Made by a program: the position numbers and the translations under genes
Notes under the pieces: model-generated
What the model was told of the DNA's origin: nothing
Databases searched by the model: none
Seen by the model: the letters and a program-made list of their open reading frames with translations, nothing else
Shown here: one piece after another, positions 14,479 to 23,368 of the stretch
How positions within the stretch are numbered: the first letter of the stretch is position 1
Layout of the letters: each line of letters begins with the position of its first letter
Source of the DNA: PZPK01 sp965230795
GTDB taxonomy: Bacteria > Pseudomonadota > Gammaproteobacteria > Pseudomonadales > Oleiphilaceae
Direction of reading: 5' to 3'
Length of the DNA: 64,000 nucleotides
Assembly: GCA_965230795.1 (NCBI GenBank)
Contig: OZ246020.1
Coordinates: 3,720,001-3,784,000 of the forward strand

Positions 14479-15513
14479 TCACATTTGCGGATCGGGCTCC
14501 GGCTTAATTGCCACGTCCAGCCCTTCCTGCCATAACTCTACATTTTCCACCACGTCGTCCGGTCGCGGAAAAATCGCTATATGGTAAATAGCCTCTCCCT
14601 CCTGAGCGAGAGGAATATTCTGTTTGCCAATGACAATGCCTTCCAGATGACTGACTACTTTGTCTACCACTTCACCAAACGGCCCCTTTATCGTCGCCAG
14701 CACATCACCTTTTTTGACATAGTCACCCAGCTGTTTGATATGGCTGACAAATCCACTTTCGGTTGCCCGCACCCAGCTGCTCTGCCTTGAAACAAAAGGC
14801 TCAATGGGCTGGGTTTTACGGCGTACTTTTTTAATCATGCCTAAATGACGCATCACATCCAGAATACCTCGGGTACCGGCACGGATAGATAACTCGTCAA
14901 AACGCAGCGCTTCGCCGGCCTCATACAGAAGAATTCGAGCGCCCAACTCGCGGGCACTTTCCCTTAGTGAACCGTCACGAAGATTGGCATGCAGCAGCAC
15001 CGGAACACCGAAGGCCTTCGCCATATCCAAGGTTTCCTGATCGTCCAGATTGGCGCGCACCTGTGGCAGGTTGCTGCGATGAATCGCGCCGGTGTGCAAA
15101 TCAATACCGTAATCACATTTGGCTACAATCTCATTGAGAAAAATGTGGGCAATTCGACCAGCCAGCGACCCTTTCTTGGATCCCGGAAAGGAGCGATTCA
15201 AATCCCGGCGATCCGGCAGGTATCGACTCTGATTCAAGACCCCATAGCCATTGACGAAGGGCACCGCAATCAAGGTGCCCTTGATAGACTTCAAGGCAGG
15301 GCTTTGGATCAGTCGACTGATAATCTCTACTCCGTTGAGTTCATCCCCGTGAATCGCCGCACTGATGAACAGTACCGGTCCCTTGCGACGCCCCCGTTTG
15401 ACGTATATGGGCATGGACATGCTGGTATCGGTATATAAAGACGCGGTAGGCAATTCCAGTTTTTTAGTTTGCCCGGGTAGAACCTCCTGACCCGCGATGG
15501 TGAAATCACCCAT
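14479..15513 (-). CDS. succinylglutamate desuccinylase/aspartoacylase family (M14-type)
   Basis: This is a 344-residue zinc hydrolase of the AstE/AspA branch of the M14 clan. The zinc ligands are in HGDE (His55, Glu58) and the later DLHTG (His140), and the catalytic region continues to the glutamate of LLYEAGEA. A C-terminal barrel-sandwich-like part follows, from about residue 245, with GDYVKKGDVLATIKGPFGE. Members cleave acyl or amino-acid amide bonds. Lying between rimK and a RimB-like gene, it may remove or trim glutamate added by RimK (inference). Its ATG overlaps the rimK stop region, so translation is probably coupled. Confidence 0.85.
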   Translation of the reverse strand: MGDFTIAGQEVLPGQTKKLELPTASLYTDTSMSMPIYVKRGRRKGPVLFISAAIHGDELNGVEIISRLIQSPALKSIKGTLIAVPFVNGYGVLNQSRYLPDRRDLNRSFPGSKKGSLAGRIAHIFLNEIVAKCDYGIDLHTGAIHRSNLPQVRANLDDQETLDMAKAFGVPVLLHANLRDGSLRESARELGARILLYEAGEALRFDELSIRAGTRGILDVMRHLGMIKKVRRKTQPIEPFVSRQSSWVRATESGFVSHIKQLGDYVKKGDVLATIKGPFGEVVDKVVSHLEGIVIGKQNIPLAQEGEAIYHIAIFPRPDDVVENVELWQEGLDVAIKPEPDPQM

Positions 15514-15516
15514 TAA

Positions 15517-16422
15517 TCAGCCCTTGCCTTTGGTTCTGGTCTTGCCCGGCTTGGCATTTTTGGCAATATAATCAATAACCATTTTCGCCACATCCTTTCC
15601 GGTTGCCGTTTCAATACCTTCCAGACCGGGGGACGAATTGACCTCCATAACAACCGGACCGGTATTGGAACGCAGGATATCAACGCCGCACATGTTCAGG
15701 CCCATGGTCTTGGCGGCATCCACCGCCGTCTTGCGCTCCGCAGGAGACAGCCTGACCAACTCAGCCTTGCCACCACGATGCAGGTTGGAACGAAATTCAC
15801 CCGGCGCCGCCTGACGCTTCATGGCAGCCACAACCTTACCGCCGATCACCAGACAGCGTATATCGGCACCACCCGCTTCTTTTATGTATTCCTGAACCAG
15901 AATGTTGGTCTTGAGCCCCATAAAGGCCTCGATAATACTTTCCGCAGCTTTGTGCGTATCGGCCAATACCACACCGATTCCCTGCGTGCCCTCAAGCAAT
16001 TTGATCACCACCGGCGCGCCACCGACGTTTTTCAGCAGATCATCAATCTTGTCCGGATGGTGAGCGAAGCCCGTGCGGGGCAAACCAATACCCTTGCGTG
16101 ACAATAATTGCAGCGATCGCAACTTGTCTCTGGATCGACTGATCGCCACCGACTCGTTAATACAGAAAGTTCCCATCATCTCAAACTGACGAACGACCGC
16201 GGCGCCATAAAAGGTCACCGAAGCGCCGATACGGGGAATCACCGCATCGTACTTTGGCAGTGGTTTACCCTGGTATCTGACGGACGGCCGGTTGCTGGTG
16301 ATATCCATATAGCAATGCATGGTATCGATGATTTCCATTTCATGCCCCAACATATCACCGGCTTCCTTGAGACGACGAGTGGAATAAAGATTGGGGTTGC
16401 GTGACAAGATTGCGATTCGCAT
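15517..16422 (-). CDS. rimK: RimK, ribosomal protein S6 glutamate ligase
   Basis: This is a 301-residue ATP-grasp ligase, equal in size to E. coli RimK (300). The start at 16422 gives MRIAILSRNPNLYSTRRL, the family beginning. The ATP-grasp region runs from about residue 100, with VIKLLEGTQGIGV as the nucleotide-lid strand, VQEYIKEAGGADIRCLV, and the metal-binding VMEVNSSPGLEGIE near the end. The enzyme adds glutamate residues to the C-terminus of S6 and can make poly-glutamate. The Lys-rich tail (KTRTKGKG) is extra. It is the first gene of the three-gene operon and is divergent from hdfR. Confidence 0.93.
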   Translation of the reverse strand: MRIAILSRNPNLYSTRRLKEAGDMLGHEMEIIDTMHCYMDITSNRPSVRYQGKPLPKYDAVIPRIGASVTFYGAAVVRQFEMMGTFCINESVAISRSRDKLRSLQLLSRKGIGLPRTGFAHHPDKIDDLLKNVGGAPVVIKLLEGTQGIGVVLADTHKAAESIIEAFMGLKTNILVQEYIKEAGGADIRCLVIGGKVVAAMKRQAAPGEFRSNLHRGGKAELVRLSPAERKTAVDAAKTMGLNMCGVDILRSNTGPVVMEVNSSPGLEGIETATGKDVAKMVIDYIAKNAKPGKTRTKGKG

Positions 16423-16707
16423 GGTCAACACCTTTGTGCCTGTCGAGTGGGTGTATAAAAGCGCGGTATTCTGGGTGGCGATTACGTGCCGGTAAAACAA
16501 AAGCTGTTAATGGTGAGAACAAATTCTTTTTATTCTAAGAAAACCATTACACCCATCATCGCCGCGGCTATGCTGAGACTAACAAGCTTATTACCCAAGT
16601 CGCAAAATATCCACGTATCAGCGCAAAGGATTTGCCTGAACGTACCCATACTGGCTTGTCTGGGGTATAGTCAGCCTCCTTGATACCGCCAGCACATGAC
16701 CTGATTC

Positions 16708-17553
16708 ATGGATATCGAACTGCTCCGTACTTTCCTGGAAGTAAAAAACACCCGCCACTTTGGCAAGGCGGCCGAAAACCTCTATCTGACGCAGGCAGCT
16801 GTCAGTGCGCGAATCAAGCAACTGGAAACCATACTCGATGGCCCTTTGTTTACCCGCTTCCGCAATAACCTGCAGCTGACCGTAACAGGCGAAAGACTGG
16901 TACATCACGCCGAAACGATTCTGCTGGCCTGGGAGCGGGCGAGACAGGATGTGGCACTGAAAAAACGCCAGCGCCATGTGCTGGCACTCGGTGCCACCAG
17001 TGGACTCTGGGATCTGATCATGCAGGACGCCCTGTTGTCTCTGCACGACAGCCATCCTGATTTGGCAATGCGCGCCGAGGCCCATGGTCCAGACACACTG
17101 ATTCGTCATTTAATGGAACGCACCCTGGACATGGCGCTGATCTATGAACCCGCCAAACTAAGCGATCTCGAATCTCGCAAGATGGCGTCGACCGAGTTGA
17201 TTCTGGTCAGTACGCGACCGAAACTGTCCACATCTGAAGCGCTCGGGAATGGCTTCGTTGCCGTGGATTGGGGCTTATCCTTCCAGATACATTTTGCCCA
17301 GACCTTTCCCGACGCCGGCCCAGCCGTTCTGCATACCACGCTGGCGAGAATTGCCCTCGACTTTATCCTTAAGTACGGTGGCAGCGCGTTCCTGCCCCGG
17401 CGCATGGTCGGAGAACTTCTTGGAAATCGGCTCCATAGTGTTGATAACGCGCCATCGATCCCGCGCGACCTGTTCGCCTGCTATCACCGTGAGAACACAC
17501 ATACCGAAGAGATTGAGGCAGTTATTGCCACGCTTGAATCGCTGGCACGCTAA
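16708..17553 (+). CDS. hdfR: HdfR-type LysR-family regulator
   Basis: This 281-residue LysR regulator begins MDIELLRTFLEVKNTRHFGKAAENL (in two parts), and its helix-turn-helix region ends with LETILDGPLFTR, the HdfR subgroup pattern. A LysR substrate-binding domain follows, with DLAMRAEAHGPDTLI and an ARIALDFILKYGGSAFLP pocket segment. E. coli HdfR represses flagellar master genes. Here the target is not known. A maoP homologue lies 650 bp downstream; hdfR and maoP are also neighbours in E. coli, which supports the name. The gene is divergent from rimK. Confidence 0.85.
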   Translation: MDIELLRTFLEVKNTRHFGKAAENLYLTQAAVSARIKQLETILDGPLFTRFRNNLQLTVTGERLVHHAETILLAWERARQDVALKKRQRHVLALGATSGLWDLIMQDALLSLHDSHPDLAMRAEAHGPDTLIRHLMERTLDMALIYEPAKLSDLESRKMASTELILVSTRPKLSTSEALGNGFVAVDWGLSFQIHFAQTFPDAGPAVLHTTLARIALDFILKYGGSAFLPRRMVGELLGNRLHSVDNAPSIPRDLFACYHRENTHTEEIEAVIATLESLAR

Positions 17554-17600
17554 GCTTCCAGGGACGAACGCCCTGCCGGAAGTGCTCGCATTTTTTCATC

Positions 17601-17631
17601 AATTATTTTTATTGTCAGTACAAAAATAATT
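17601..17631. other. AT-rich perfect inverted repeat
   Basis: AATTATTTTT (17601-17610) and AAAAATAATT (17622-17631) pair perfectly across an 11-base spacer, 48 bp after hdfR and 70 bp before the next gene. It could terminate hdfR transcription weakly or act as a protein-binding site. Nothing decides between these. Confidence 0.45.
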
Positions 17632-17702
17632 CGCTTTCCTGCTGTCTGAATCCGGCCCGATAATCGCGAAAATCCCCGGGATTACAGGTGTTGGAATTCC
17701 TA

Positions 17703-18113
17703 ATGATTATTCGCTCATCGCTACTGTTGGTTTGTTGCGGCGCAATGCTGGCTACGCTCGCCTCAGCTTCGTCCATGCAGGACGAAGTGATGTCCTATTG
17801 CCAGTCAATGATTCAGGCAGGCACACCCGCCGAAGAAGCCAGACAAATCATCGATGACTGCATGAATGAGCAAAGCAGCTATATGGACGTGGCGTATCAG
17901 GATTCCGGCGACGACCAGGACACCAGCTATGACCAGGAGGCCGAGACGATGGAAAGCATCGAAAACGAAGCCCAAAGCGAAGCCAACTATGTCGCTCAGG
18001 ATGACTGTTATCAGCTGGTAGATGAAGACATTCAGCAAAAACTGGATGCCAATCCCGATTACGATTACGACTACGACGTACTGCTGGAACAGTGCTTCAA
18101 CCGAACCTATTAA
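17703..18113 (+). CDS. small acidic exported protein (unknown)
   Basis: This protein has 136 residues from the ATG at 17703; a GTG five codons upstream is an alternative. A signal peptide (IIRSSLLLVCCGAMLATLASA) is followed by a short helical segment with DEVMSYCQSMIQAGTP and a strongly acidic Asp/Glu/Gln/Tyr-rich region ending in DYDYDYDVLLEQCFNRTY. Four cysteines in the mature part (spaced through CQSM, DDCMN, DDCYQ and EQCFN) suggest two disulfides in the periplasm. I do not recognise the family. It sits between hdfR and maoP on the same strand, where E. coli has nothing. Confidence 0.6.
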   Translation: MIIRSSLLLVCCGAMLATLASASSMQDEVMSYCQSMIQAGTPAEEARQIIDDCMNEQSSYMDVAYQDSGDDQDTSYDQEAETMESIENEAQSEANYVAQDDCYQLVDEDIQQKLDANPDYDYDYDVLLEQCFNRTY

Positions 18114-18203
18114 GAAGAATCCGGGACTCGTTTTTCAGGAATGAGCCCCGCAAACATCAGCCAAGGCTGATACCTTGTCGCCTTATTTAGAGGGGTGTCG
18201 ATC

Positions 18204-18542
18204 ATGTCCTACGACAGCTTTATTTCTGCAAACCGGTTCTATGATTCAGTCCATTTTCCACATGGTTTCCACCGTGCCGGGATTTTCACCCGCAGCGAAG
18301 CGGAACTACTCACCAACTATGGCCACCTCATCAAGCAGTTGGGCGAGCACCGATTGTTACCCCAAACGCCCGAACATCAGCGCATGCTTGATGTCATAGA
18401 GGGAGCCGAAGCGCCTGAAACAGCGTTGGAAAAAACCTGGATGAAGTATCAAAACTACATTCATTCCAAGCGCGTCTTTCACCATAGCGGTTTCTCCAGC
18501 ATGAGTCGTGATCACAGCCAATACGACGAACAGGGCTGGTAA
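18204..18542 (+). CDS. maoP: MaoP (DUF413/YifE) family protein
   Basis: This 112-residue protein matches E. coli MaoP (YifE). The shared pattern is SxxRFYDxxHFPHGFHRAGIFTxxEAxLL, then ETALEKTWMKYQNYI and KRVFHHSGF. MaoP in enterobacteria helps organise the Ori macrodomain together with the DNA site maoS. Whether that holds here is unknown. The start ATG has AGGGG eight bases upstream; a GTG three codons earlier is less likely. A small exported-protein gene separates it from hdfR. Confidence 0.85.
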   Translation: MSYDSFISANRFYDSVHFPHGFHRAGIFTRSEAELLTNYGHLIKQLGEHRLLPQTPEHQRMLDVIEGAEAPETALEKTWMKYQNYIHSKRVFHHSGFSSMSRDHSQYDEQGW

Positions 18543-18762
18543 CACCTTTCAGGCTTCGAGATGCTCCCCGGAGCCAGTTTTGACAGTATTCTATCTGAGC
18601 GCTGGTATTTTTACTTCTTGGCAACTTTCCATTTCCCGTACAGCCCCTATCTGCTGTAGCACCCAAAAAAGAAAATCGCTTCTTTGCCCGGAGCGGATCA
18701 GTTAAGCTCAACAGCGCTTTCACTCTCCCTAAAATCTTTGACAAGTCTCACAGGAGACCGCT

Positions 18763-19491
18763 TTGGCTTTTGTTCAGGAAAATGGCCTTACACTATTGGC
18801 CTTGATCTGGTTCGGGATCTGTTTCAGTGGCTATATGCGTTATGCCCGCAAACGCAGCTTTGACACACCATGCCTGGCAAGTACTCTGCACCTCTACCGT
18901 CTGCAATGGATGCAGAGGATGCTGACACGAGAAATGCGTATTGCCGACAACACCGCCATCGCCAATCTTGAACGCAGCGTGTCCTTTTTTGCATCGACCA
19001 CCATGCTGATACTCGCCGGCCTGATGACCATTCTGGGATCGACGGAAAAAGCGATTGGGCTGGTGGAAGATCTGCCTTTTGTCAGTCAGGCCAGCCGCGC
19101 TGAATGGGAACTGAAAATACTGGTGCTGATCCTGCTCTTCGTCTATGGCTTTTTCAAATTCACCTGGAGTCTCCGGCAATATGGTTTTGTCACCATTATG
19201 GTGGGCGGCGCACCGACGCCCGAGGAGAATATCTGTGCACAGGAAAAGGAAGCACATGCTCAACGTATCGCAAAAATGGCTTCCATGGCGGCCAACAACT
19301 TTAATATCGGCTTGAGAACCTATTACTTTTCAATAGCGATTCTTGGATGGTTTGTGAATCCCTGGATTTTCATGCTGGCTTCTGCCGGCATCGTGATGAT
19401 TCTCTATCGGCGGGAATTCAAGTCATCAACCCTGAAAACACTGATGATGAGTGATGGTAAAGCAGGCGGTTTTATCGACAAAAAGGTTTGA
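18763..19491 (+). CDS. DUF599-family membrane protein
   Basis: This is a 242-residue polytopic protein with hydrophobic spans at about residues 6-25, 72-92, 118-135 and 188-215. The section RLQWMQRMLTREMRIADNTAIANLE followed by a span is the DUF599 hallmark. The function of the family is unknown. Translation starts at TTG, with AGGAG six bases before it. The next gene is convergent and only five bases away. Confidence 0.78.
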   Translation: MAFVQENGLTLLALIWFGICFSGYMRYARKRSFDTPCLASTLHLYRLQWMQRMLTREMRIADNTAIANLERSVSFFASTTMLILAGLMTILGSTEKAIGLVEDLPFVSQASRAEWELKILVLILLFVYGFFKFTWSLRQYGFVTIMVGGAPTPEENICAQEKEAHAQRIAKMASMAANNFNIGLRTYYFSIAILGWFVNPWIFMLASAGIVMILYRREFKSSTLKTLMMSDGKAGGFIDKKV

Positions 19492-19496
19492 AAGGT

Positions 19497-20012
19497 CTAA
19501 AAACCGTAGGCCAGGGATACGAAGGATGTTTCTTCGGTATGAACACCGATTATCTGGAAGACCCAAAAGCGCAGACCTAGTTCAATGGCTAAAGCCTCTA
19601 CTTCGTTTGCTGCGCGAGGATTGTCATCATCAAGAAAGTAATAGGACAGACCAAAATCCACATGCATGAACGAGAATCCATCTGTGTAGGTCAAATTGAT
19701 TTTGTCGCCTCGGGTGCCGAAACCACCGCGTAAAGTCGGACCTTCATGGGCAGCACCTTTGCGGACATAGTAACCCGCCCCTACATAATGATTATCTCCG
19801 ATCATATTGTCGCTGACGACGTAGGCATAGCGAGGCGTCCAGCCTCTGAAATCAAAAGGATTGGCGTCGAAGGTATCGAGAAAATCATCCAGGACACTCC
19901 CGCTGTTGGCCTCGCCATCGGAAGCAGTTTCTGTACCCGCATCAGTTTGATCGTCTGCATAAACGCCCATACCGAAGGTGAGCGCGAATAATAAAAACAA
20001 TACCTGTTTCAT
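19497..20012 (-). CDS. probable outer-membrane beta protein (unknown)
   Basis: This is a 171-residue exported protein. The start at 20012 gives a clean signal peptide (MKQVLFLLFALTFGMGVYA); a longer frame from 20054 adds residues before it. The mature protein has an acidic N-part, then alternating strands (YAYVVSDNMIGDNHYVGAGYYV, in two parts; INLTYTDGFSFMHVDFGLSYYF) and ends in phenylalanine, as outer-membrane beta-barrels do. There are too few strands for a standard barrel except a small eight-stranded one. I do not recognise a family. It is monocistronic. Confidence 0.6.
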   Translation of the reverse strand: MKQVLFLLFALTFGMGVYADDQTDAGTETASDGEANSGSVLDDFLDTFDANPFDFRGWTPRYAYVVSDNMIGDNHYVGAGYYVRKGAAHEGPTLRGGFGTRGDKINLTYTDGFSFMHVDFGLSYYFLDDDNPRAANEVEALAIELGLRFWVFQIIGVHTEETSFVSLAYGF

Positions 20013-20040
20013 AGTCCAAAGTTCAGAAGCATTAAGCGTG

Positions 20041-20054
20041 GTGAGGATCCTCAC
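20041..20054. other. 14-bp perfect palindrome GTGAGGATCCTCAC
   Basis: The palindrome lies 29 bases before the start of the outer-membrane protein gene, in its 5' region. It could be an operator. No protein can be named. Confidence 0.35.
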
Positions 20055-20193
20055 TGAGCCGAATCATGGCTGGCGGACACTCCTTTGAGAGCAGCTAGCC
20101 TACACAATGCCCCCACGCAAACCAAGCGGGAGCCTCAGGAATTGTGGAGAAGTACCGATAATTGTTGCGATTCGCGGGGGATTGTTTAGGGAA

Positions 20194-20652
20194 CTAATTC
20201 AGCAGATAGCGCCCACCACTGGCAATCGCCACCAAAGCCAGACCCAAATACAAATTGACGCCGATCCACAATCTCATCTGATTGAGCTTTGCCGCTGCGT
20301 CTTCCCAGCTTTGCGCCTCGACAAAACGGGCGAACTTGCGATAAAGCGCGAAATACACATGCATATAAATCGCTACCATCAGATAACCAAGACCGAGCAT
20401 GATATGCACATGCTTACCCACATTTGCCATGCCACCAAACAACGCGATCATCCAGTGGCCGCTGACAACAATTAACACAATGGCTATCCAGACCCAGAAA
20501 AAGAAGCGCGCAAACACCTGATTCCACAACGCCAGGCGTTTTGGCGGTTCCAACAGGCTGGCAGCAACGGGCCGCAAACACTGATAGGCGAAAAACATAC
20601 CGCCAACCCAAACGACAACTGCCAACAGGTGCAAAATCAAAGGTATCGACAT
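20194..20652 (-). CDS. CopD-family membrane protein
   Basis: This 152-residue protein has four hydrophobic spans and the CopD-type pattern: HLLAVVVWVGGMFFAY in the first span, VFARFFFWVWIAI and VSGHWMIA in the second, VHIMLGLGYLMVAIYM in the third and MRLWIGVNLYLGLALVAIA in the last. Histidines in spans 1-3 (HLLA, SGHW, HVHIM) may bind copper or haem. CopD-type proteins are thought to handle copper import or maturation of cuproproteins. The gene is alone, upstream of a terminator that belongs to the EAL-HDOD gene. Confidence 0.72.
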   Translation of the reverse strand: MSIPLILHLLAVVVWVGGMFFAYQCLRPVAASLLEPPKRLALWNQVFARFFFWVWIAIVLIVVSGHWMIALFGGMANVGKHVHIMLGLGYLMVAIYMHVYFALYRKFARFVEAQSWEDAAAKLNQMRLWIGVNLYLGLALVAIASGGRYLLN

Positions 20653-20734
20653 GAACTCTCCCTGAATAGTTCTTTGTTATAGATTTCAGGGTATTACTAT
20701 ACCGAAGGGGCAAGGAGAAAGAAGAGGAGCAGGC

Positions 20735-20761
20735 AAAAAAAAGCCCGACACACGGTCGGGC
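20735..20761 (-). terminator. terminator of the EAL-HDOD gene
   Basis: The stem GCCCGAC/GTCGGGC (20743-20761) is followed on the minus strand by eight T (A run at 20735-20742). It lies 146 bases after the EAL-HDOD stop codon. Confidence 0.8.
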
Positions 20762-20906
20762 GATCAATACACATGAAACTGAAGCAGATTCCAAACGAAG
20801 CGGGCCTGAATCGCTTCGTTCAAATTCGTTAAGATAAATATAGTCGGGTGGCGGATGGAACTCTGTTGGTAAACAATTGCAAATTGTAAATTTGTGTAGT
20901 CCAGGA

Positions 20907-22160
20907 TCAGACTGTCTGGCGCAGAGCCCGAATGACCTTGCCAGCCCATTCGCCGGCATCATCGTATGCTTGCAGGACGGCTCGCTGATACTGTGACAGG
21001 GAATCATGCTGCCAACTAATGCTACGCTCCAGCTCGATCACTTCCTTCAAGGCAAGACCCAAGGCTCCTTCCCGCTCGGTGACAGCTTTTTTAACCCGTT
21101 CTGACAGAGGTACCTGCTGCACGAAAACTTCGATCGGTAGCTGCAACAAAACCTCAACACCGGAAATCAGTCCAACAAGGAAGGCTTTGGCACCCAGATC
21201 AGGCTGTTTTTTGATTGTTGTTACCTGGAGCTCAAGAGCCTTAGCCCGTGTCAGCACAAACCGACAGGCCTCCATATGTGTGTTGCCATTGGATAGAAAG
21301 GCGATCATCAAGGCCCATTGTCTGAGCAGATCGATCCCCAGGTACACCAGGGCCTCTTTCAAGTCATCCACCTGCTTGGGCAGTGAGAACAGGGGGCTGT
21401 TAATAATCTTCAGCATCTGAATCGCCAGCTTCGGATCCTGGCTAACCAGCTCGGCAATCTGTGCCATGGATATGCCGGGGCGATCGAGTTCTTTAATCAG
21501 CTTGATCGTTACCGTGGTTCCGGGGCGGATGGTTGTTCCTGTAACGTTTTCAGGGCGGGCCAGAAAATAGCCCTGAAAATAGTCGAAGCCCATGGCCAGG
21601 CACAGCTGAAAGCTCTTTTCGTCTTCCACACGCTGCGCCACCCACTTGCATGAGGACGGAGGTCGCGATCGCATCAGCCGATCAAGATCCAGTGGTGGAA
21701 TAGCCTGCACGTCAACCTTGACGAAGTCCATATGCGGCAGCAATGCTGCCTGGGTAGCCAGGAAACTATAACCATCATAGGAAAAACGAAAACCTAGAGT
21801 GCGCCAGGCTGAAATCTTTTCCAGTAATTCCGGTGAGGTATCGGGCTGACCGGTAATTTCCACTACCACCAAATCTGGTGGAACCGGCAAGGTGGCATGC
21901 GCCAGCAGAAACTCGCTGTCCACGTTGATGAACACTGGTAAACCTGAATTCTGTACCTGCTCTGATACGCTGGCACAGTAATTTACCAATACCTGGCTGG
22001 TGGCCAGATCCGGGCCGATATCGACAACGGAGAGATTCATCGGACTGCGAAACAGCAGTTCATAAGCGATACATTCCCTATCTTTCTGATAGATAGGCTG
22101 TTTCGCCAAAAGAACGTATTCGGGTACCTGCACGAAGAGTTGACCGGTCTGACATAACAT
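20907..22160 (-). CDS. EAL-HDOD signalling protein with degenerate EAL domain
   Basis: This 417-residue protein has an N-terminal EAL-like domain (about residues 15-205) and a C-terminal HDOD domain (from about 212, with PRIP-like KLAIQMLKIINSPLF and ALVYLGIDLLRQW). Such YuxH-type proteins are common. The EAL domain has lost its active-site motifs: EAL is ELL, the usual two-aspartate DDFG is YDGYSF, and the later EGVE is QRVE. It probably does not hydrolyse c-di-GMP but may still bind it or a partner. It is divergent from a GGDEF gene. Confidence 0.88.
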   Translation of the reverse strand: MLCQTGQLFVQVPEYVLLAKQPIYQKDRECIAYELLFRSPMNLSVVDIGPDLATSQVLVNYCASVSEQVQNSGLPVFINVDSEFLLAHATLPVPPDLVVVEITGQPDTSPELLEKISAWRTLGFRFSYDGYSFLATQAALLPHMDFVKVDVQAIPPLDLDRLMRSRPPSSCKWVAQRVEDEKSFQLCLAMGFDYFQGYFLARPENVTGTTIRPGTTVTIKLIKELDRPGISMAQIAELVSQDPKLAIQMLKIINSPLFSLPKQVDDLKEALVYLGIDLLRQWALMIAFLSNGNTHMEACRFVLTRAKALELQVTTIKKQPDLGAKAFLVGLISGVEVLLQLPIEVFVQQVPLSERVKKAVTEREGALGLALKEVIELERSISWQHDSLSQYQRAVLQAYDDAGEWAGKVIRALRQTV

Positions 22161-22194
22161 GTGGGATGGGCTAGTTTAGCGACTCGACTGGTGG

Positions 22195-23343
22195 ATGAGA
22201 AGCCGGAATGGAGTTGAATTTCCAAATCCCATTGGCTTTTGCGAACGAGAGCGCCATAATTGCCAAAAAAGGTCAGCACATGGAAGCACGTTTACCTTGG
22301 ATGCCCCAAATAAACTCGTTGCAAGTACAGATGTAGTGGATGTTCAAACGATATTTCGGCTGCTTAAGCACCTGACGCGCCAAAGCCACACCAAAGATCT
22401 GGTACACGCCATGACGGAGTTGCTTATGGCCAACTTCTCAGGTGCCTTTATTGCGGTCTATGAACTTCAGGCCACCCGTAATGACGAATCGAAAAAACAG
22501 TTTCTGCTCTGTGTTGACGTGCTCAACGAAAATGAGCCCATCGTTCTGGAAGAAGATAATATTCTCACGGAAGCCTATAACACGCGCTCTGAGGTATCCC
22601 GTCGCGTGGACAAGACACGCACGGAATTGGTCGTACCCGTCGAACTCTATGACAAAACCATCTCTCACCTTATCAAGGTCTCGCACCCCTACCAGAACAG
22701 TACTGCCTGCGACTTGCTAGAAGGCCTGCTGGACATATTCCGGGATATCTTCCGCAGCCTGCACGAAAAAGGTTATGACCCACTGACTCGCATTTTAAAC
22801 CGGCAGGCCTTTGACCAGATCGCCAGCGATCTCGCCTATGGTTCCGGATTTCGTTCATCCATACAGCCCCTTGAAGTCAGACAGTTCAAAGCCATCGCCA
22901 TTCTGGACATTGATCACTTCAAAGCAATCAATGACCGCTTCGGGCATGCCATCGGCGATGAGACCCTGGTGCTGTTCGCACAAACCCTGCGCAGCGTCTT
23001 ACGCCAGGAAGATTTATTCTTTCGCTACGGTGGTGAAGAATTCGTCGTTCTGGTCAAGGATGTGGATTCGGAGCAGGCCCAGATTGTGCTGGAACGCTGT
23101 CGGGAAGCCATTGCCAACCGCCGCTTTCCCCAGGTAGGAGAAGTCACAGTGAGTATTGGCTTTGCGGACCTGGAGCCCCAGTCGCACCCCGTCGAAACCC
23201 TGTCCATGGCGGATAAGGCACTCTATTACATCAAGCAAAACGGACGTAACCAGGTGCATTCTTACAACCTACTGGTTGACTCAGGCAAGCTCACCCCCAT
23301 CGAGCCACGCGAAGGCAGTATCGATTTTTGGGACGACGAATAA
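22195..23343 (+). CDS. GGDEF diguanylate cyclase
   Basis: This protein has up to 382 residues. The N-terminal half (about residues 50-185) is a GAF-like sensor region. The C-terminal GGDEF domain has the active-site motif GGEEF and, five residues before it, RQED, the RxxD product-inhibition site. It should make c-di-GMP in the cytoplasm. The ATG used lies only 34 bases from the start of the divergent EAL-HDOD gene, so a start further in, such as the TTG at about 22297, is possible. The first 30 residues look unlike protein. The two genes form a pair for c-di-GMP control. Confidence 0.88.
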   Translation: MRSRNGVEFPNPIGFCERERHNCQKRSAHGSTFTLDAPNKLVASTDVVDVQTIFRLLKHLTRQSHTKDLVHAMTELLMANFSGAFIAVYELQATRNDESKKQFLLCVDVLNENEPIVLEEDNILTEAYNTRSEVSRRVDKTRTELVVPVELYDKTISHLIKVSHPYQNSTACDLLEGLLDIFRDIFRSLHEKGYDPLTRILNRQAFDQIASDLAYGSGFRSSIQPLEVRQFKAIAILDIDHFKAINDRFGHAIGDETLVLFAQTLRSVLRQEDLFFRYGGEEFVVLVKDVDSEQAQIVLERCREAIANRRFPQVGEVTVSIGFADLEPQSHPVETLSMADKALYYIKQNGRNQVHSYNLLVDSGKLTPIEPREGSIDFWDDE

Positions 23344-23368
23344 GATCCGACACACTATTTTCACCTGA

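Noticed and set aside
20414..21007. 197-codon frame overlapping the CopD-like gene and the EAL-HDOD terminator
   Set aside because: It crosses the terminator and reads the CopD-like gene in another frame. The CopD-like frame has clear membrane spans and family motifs.
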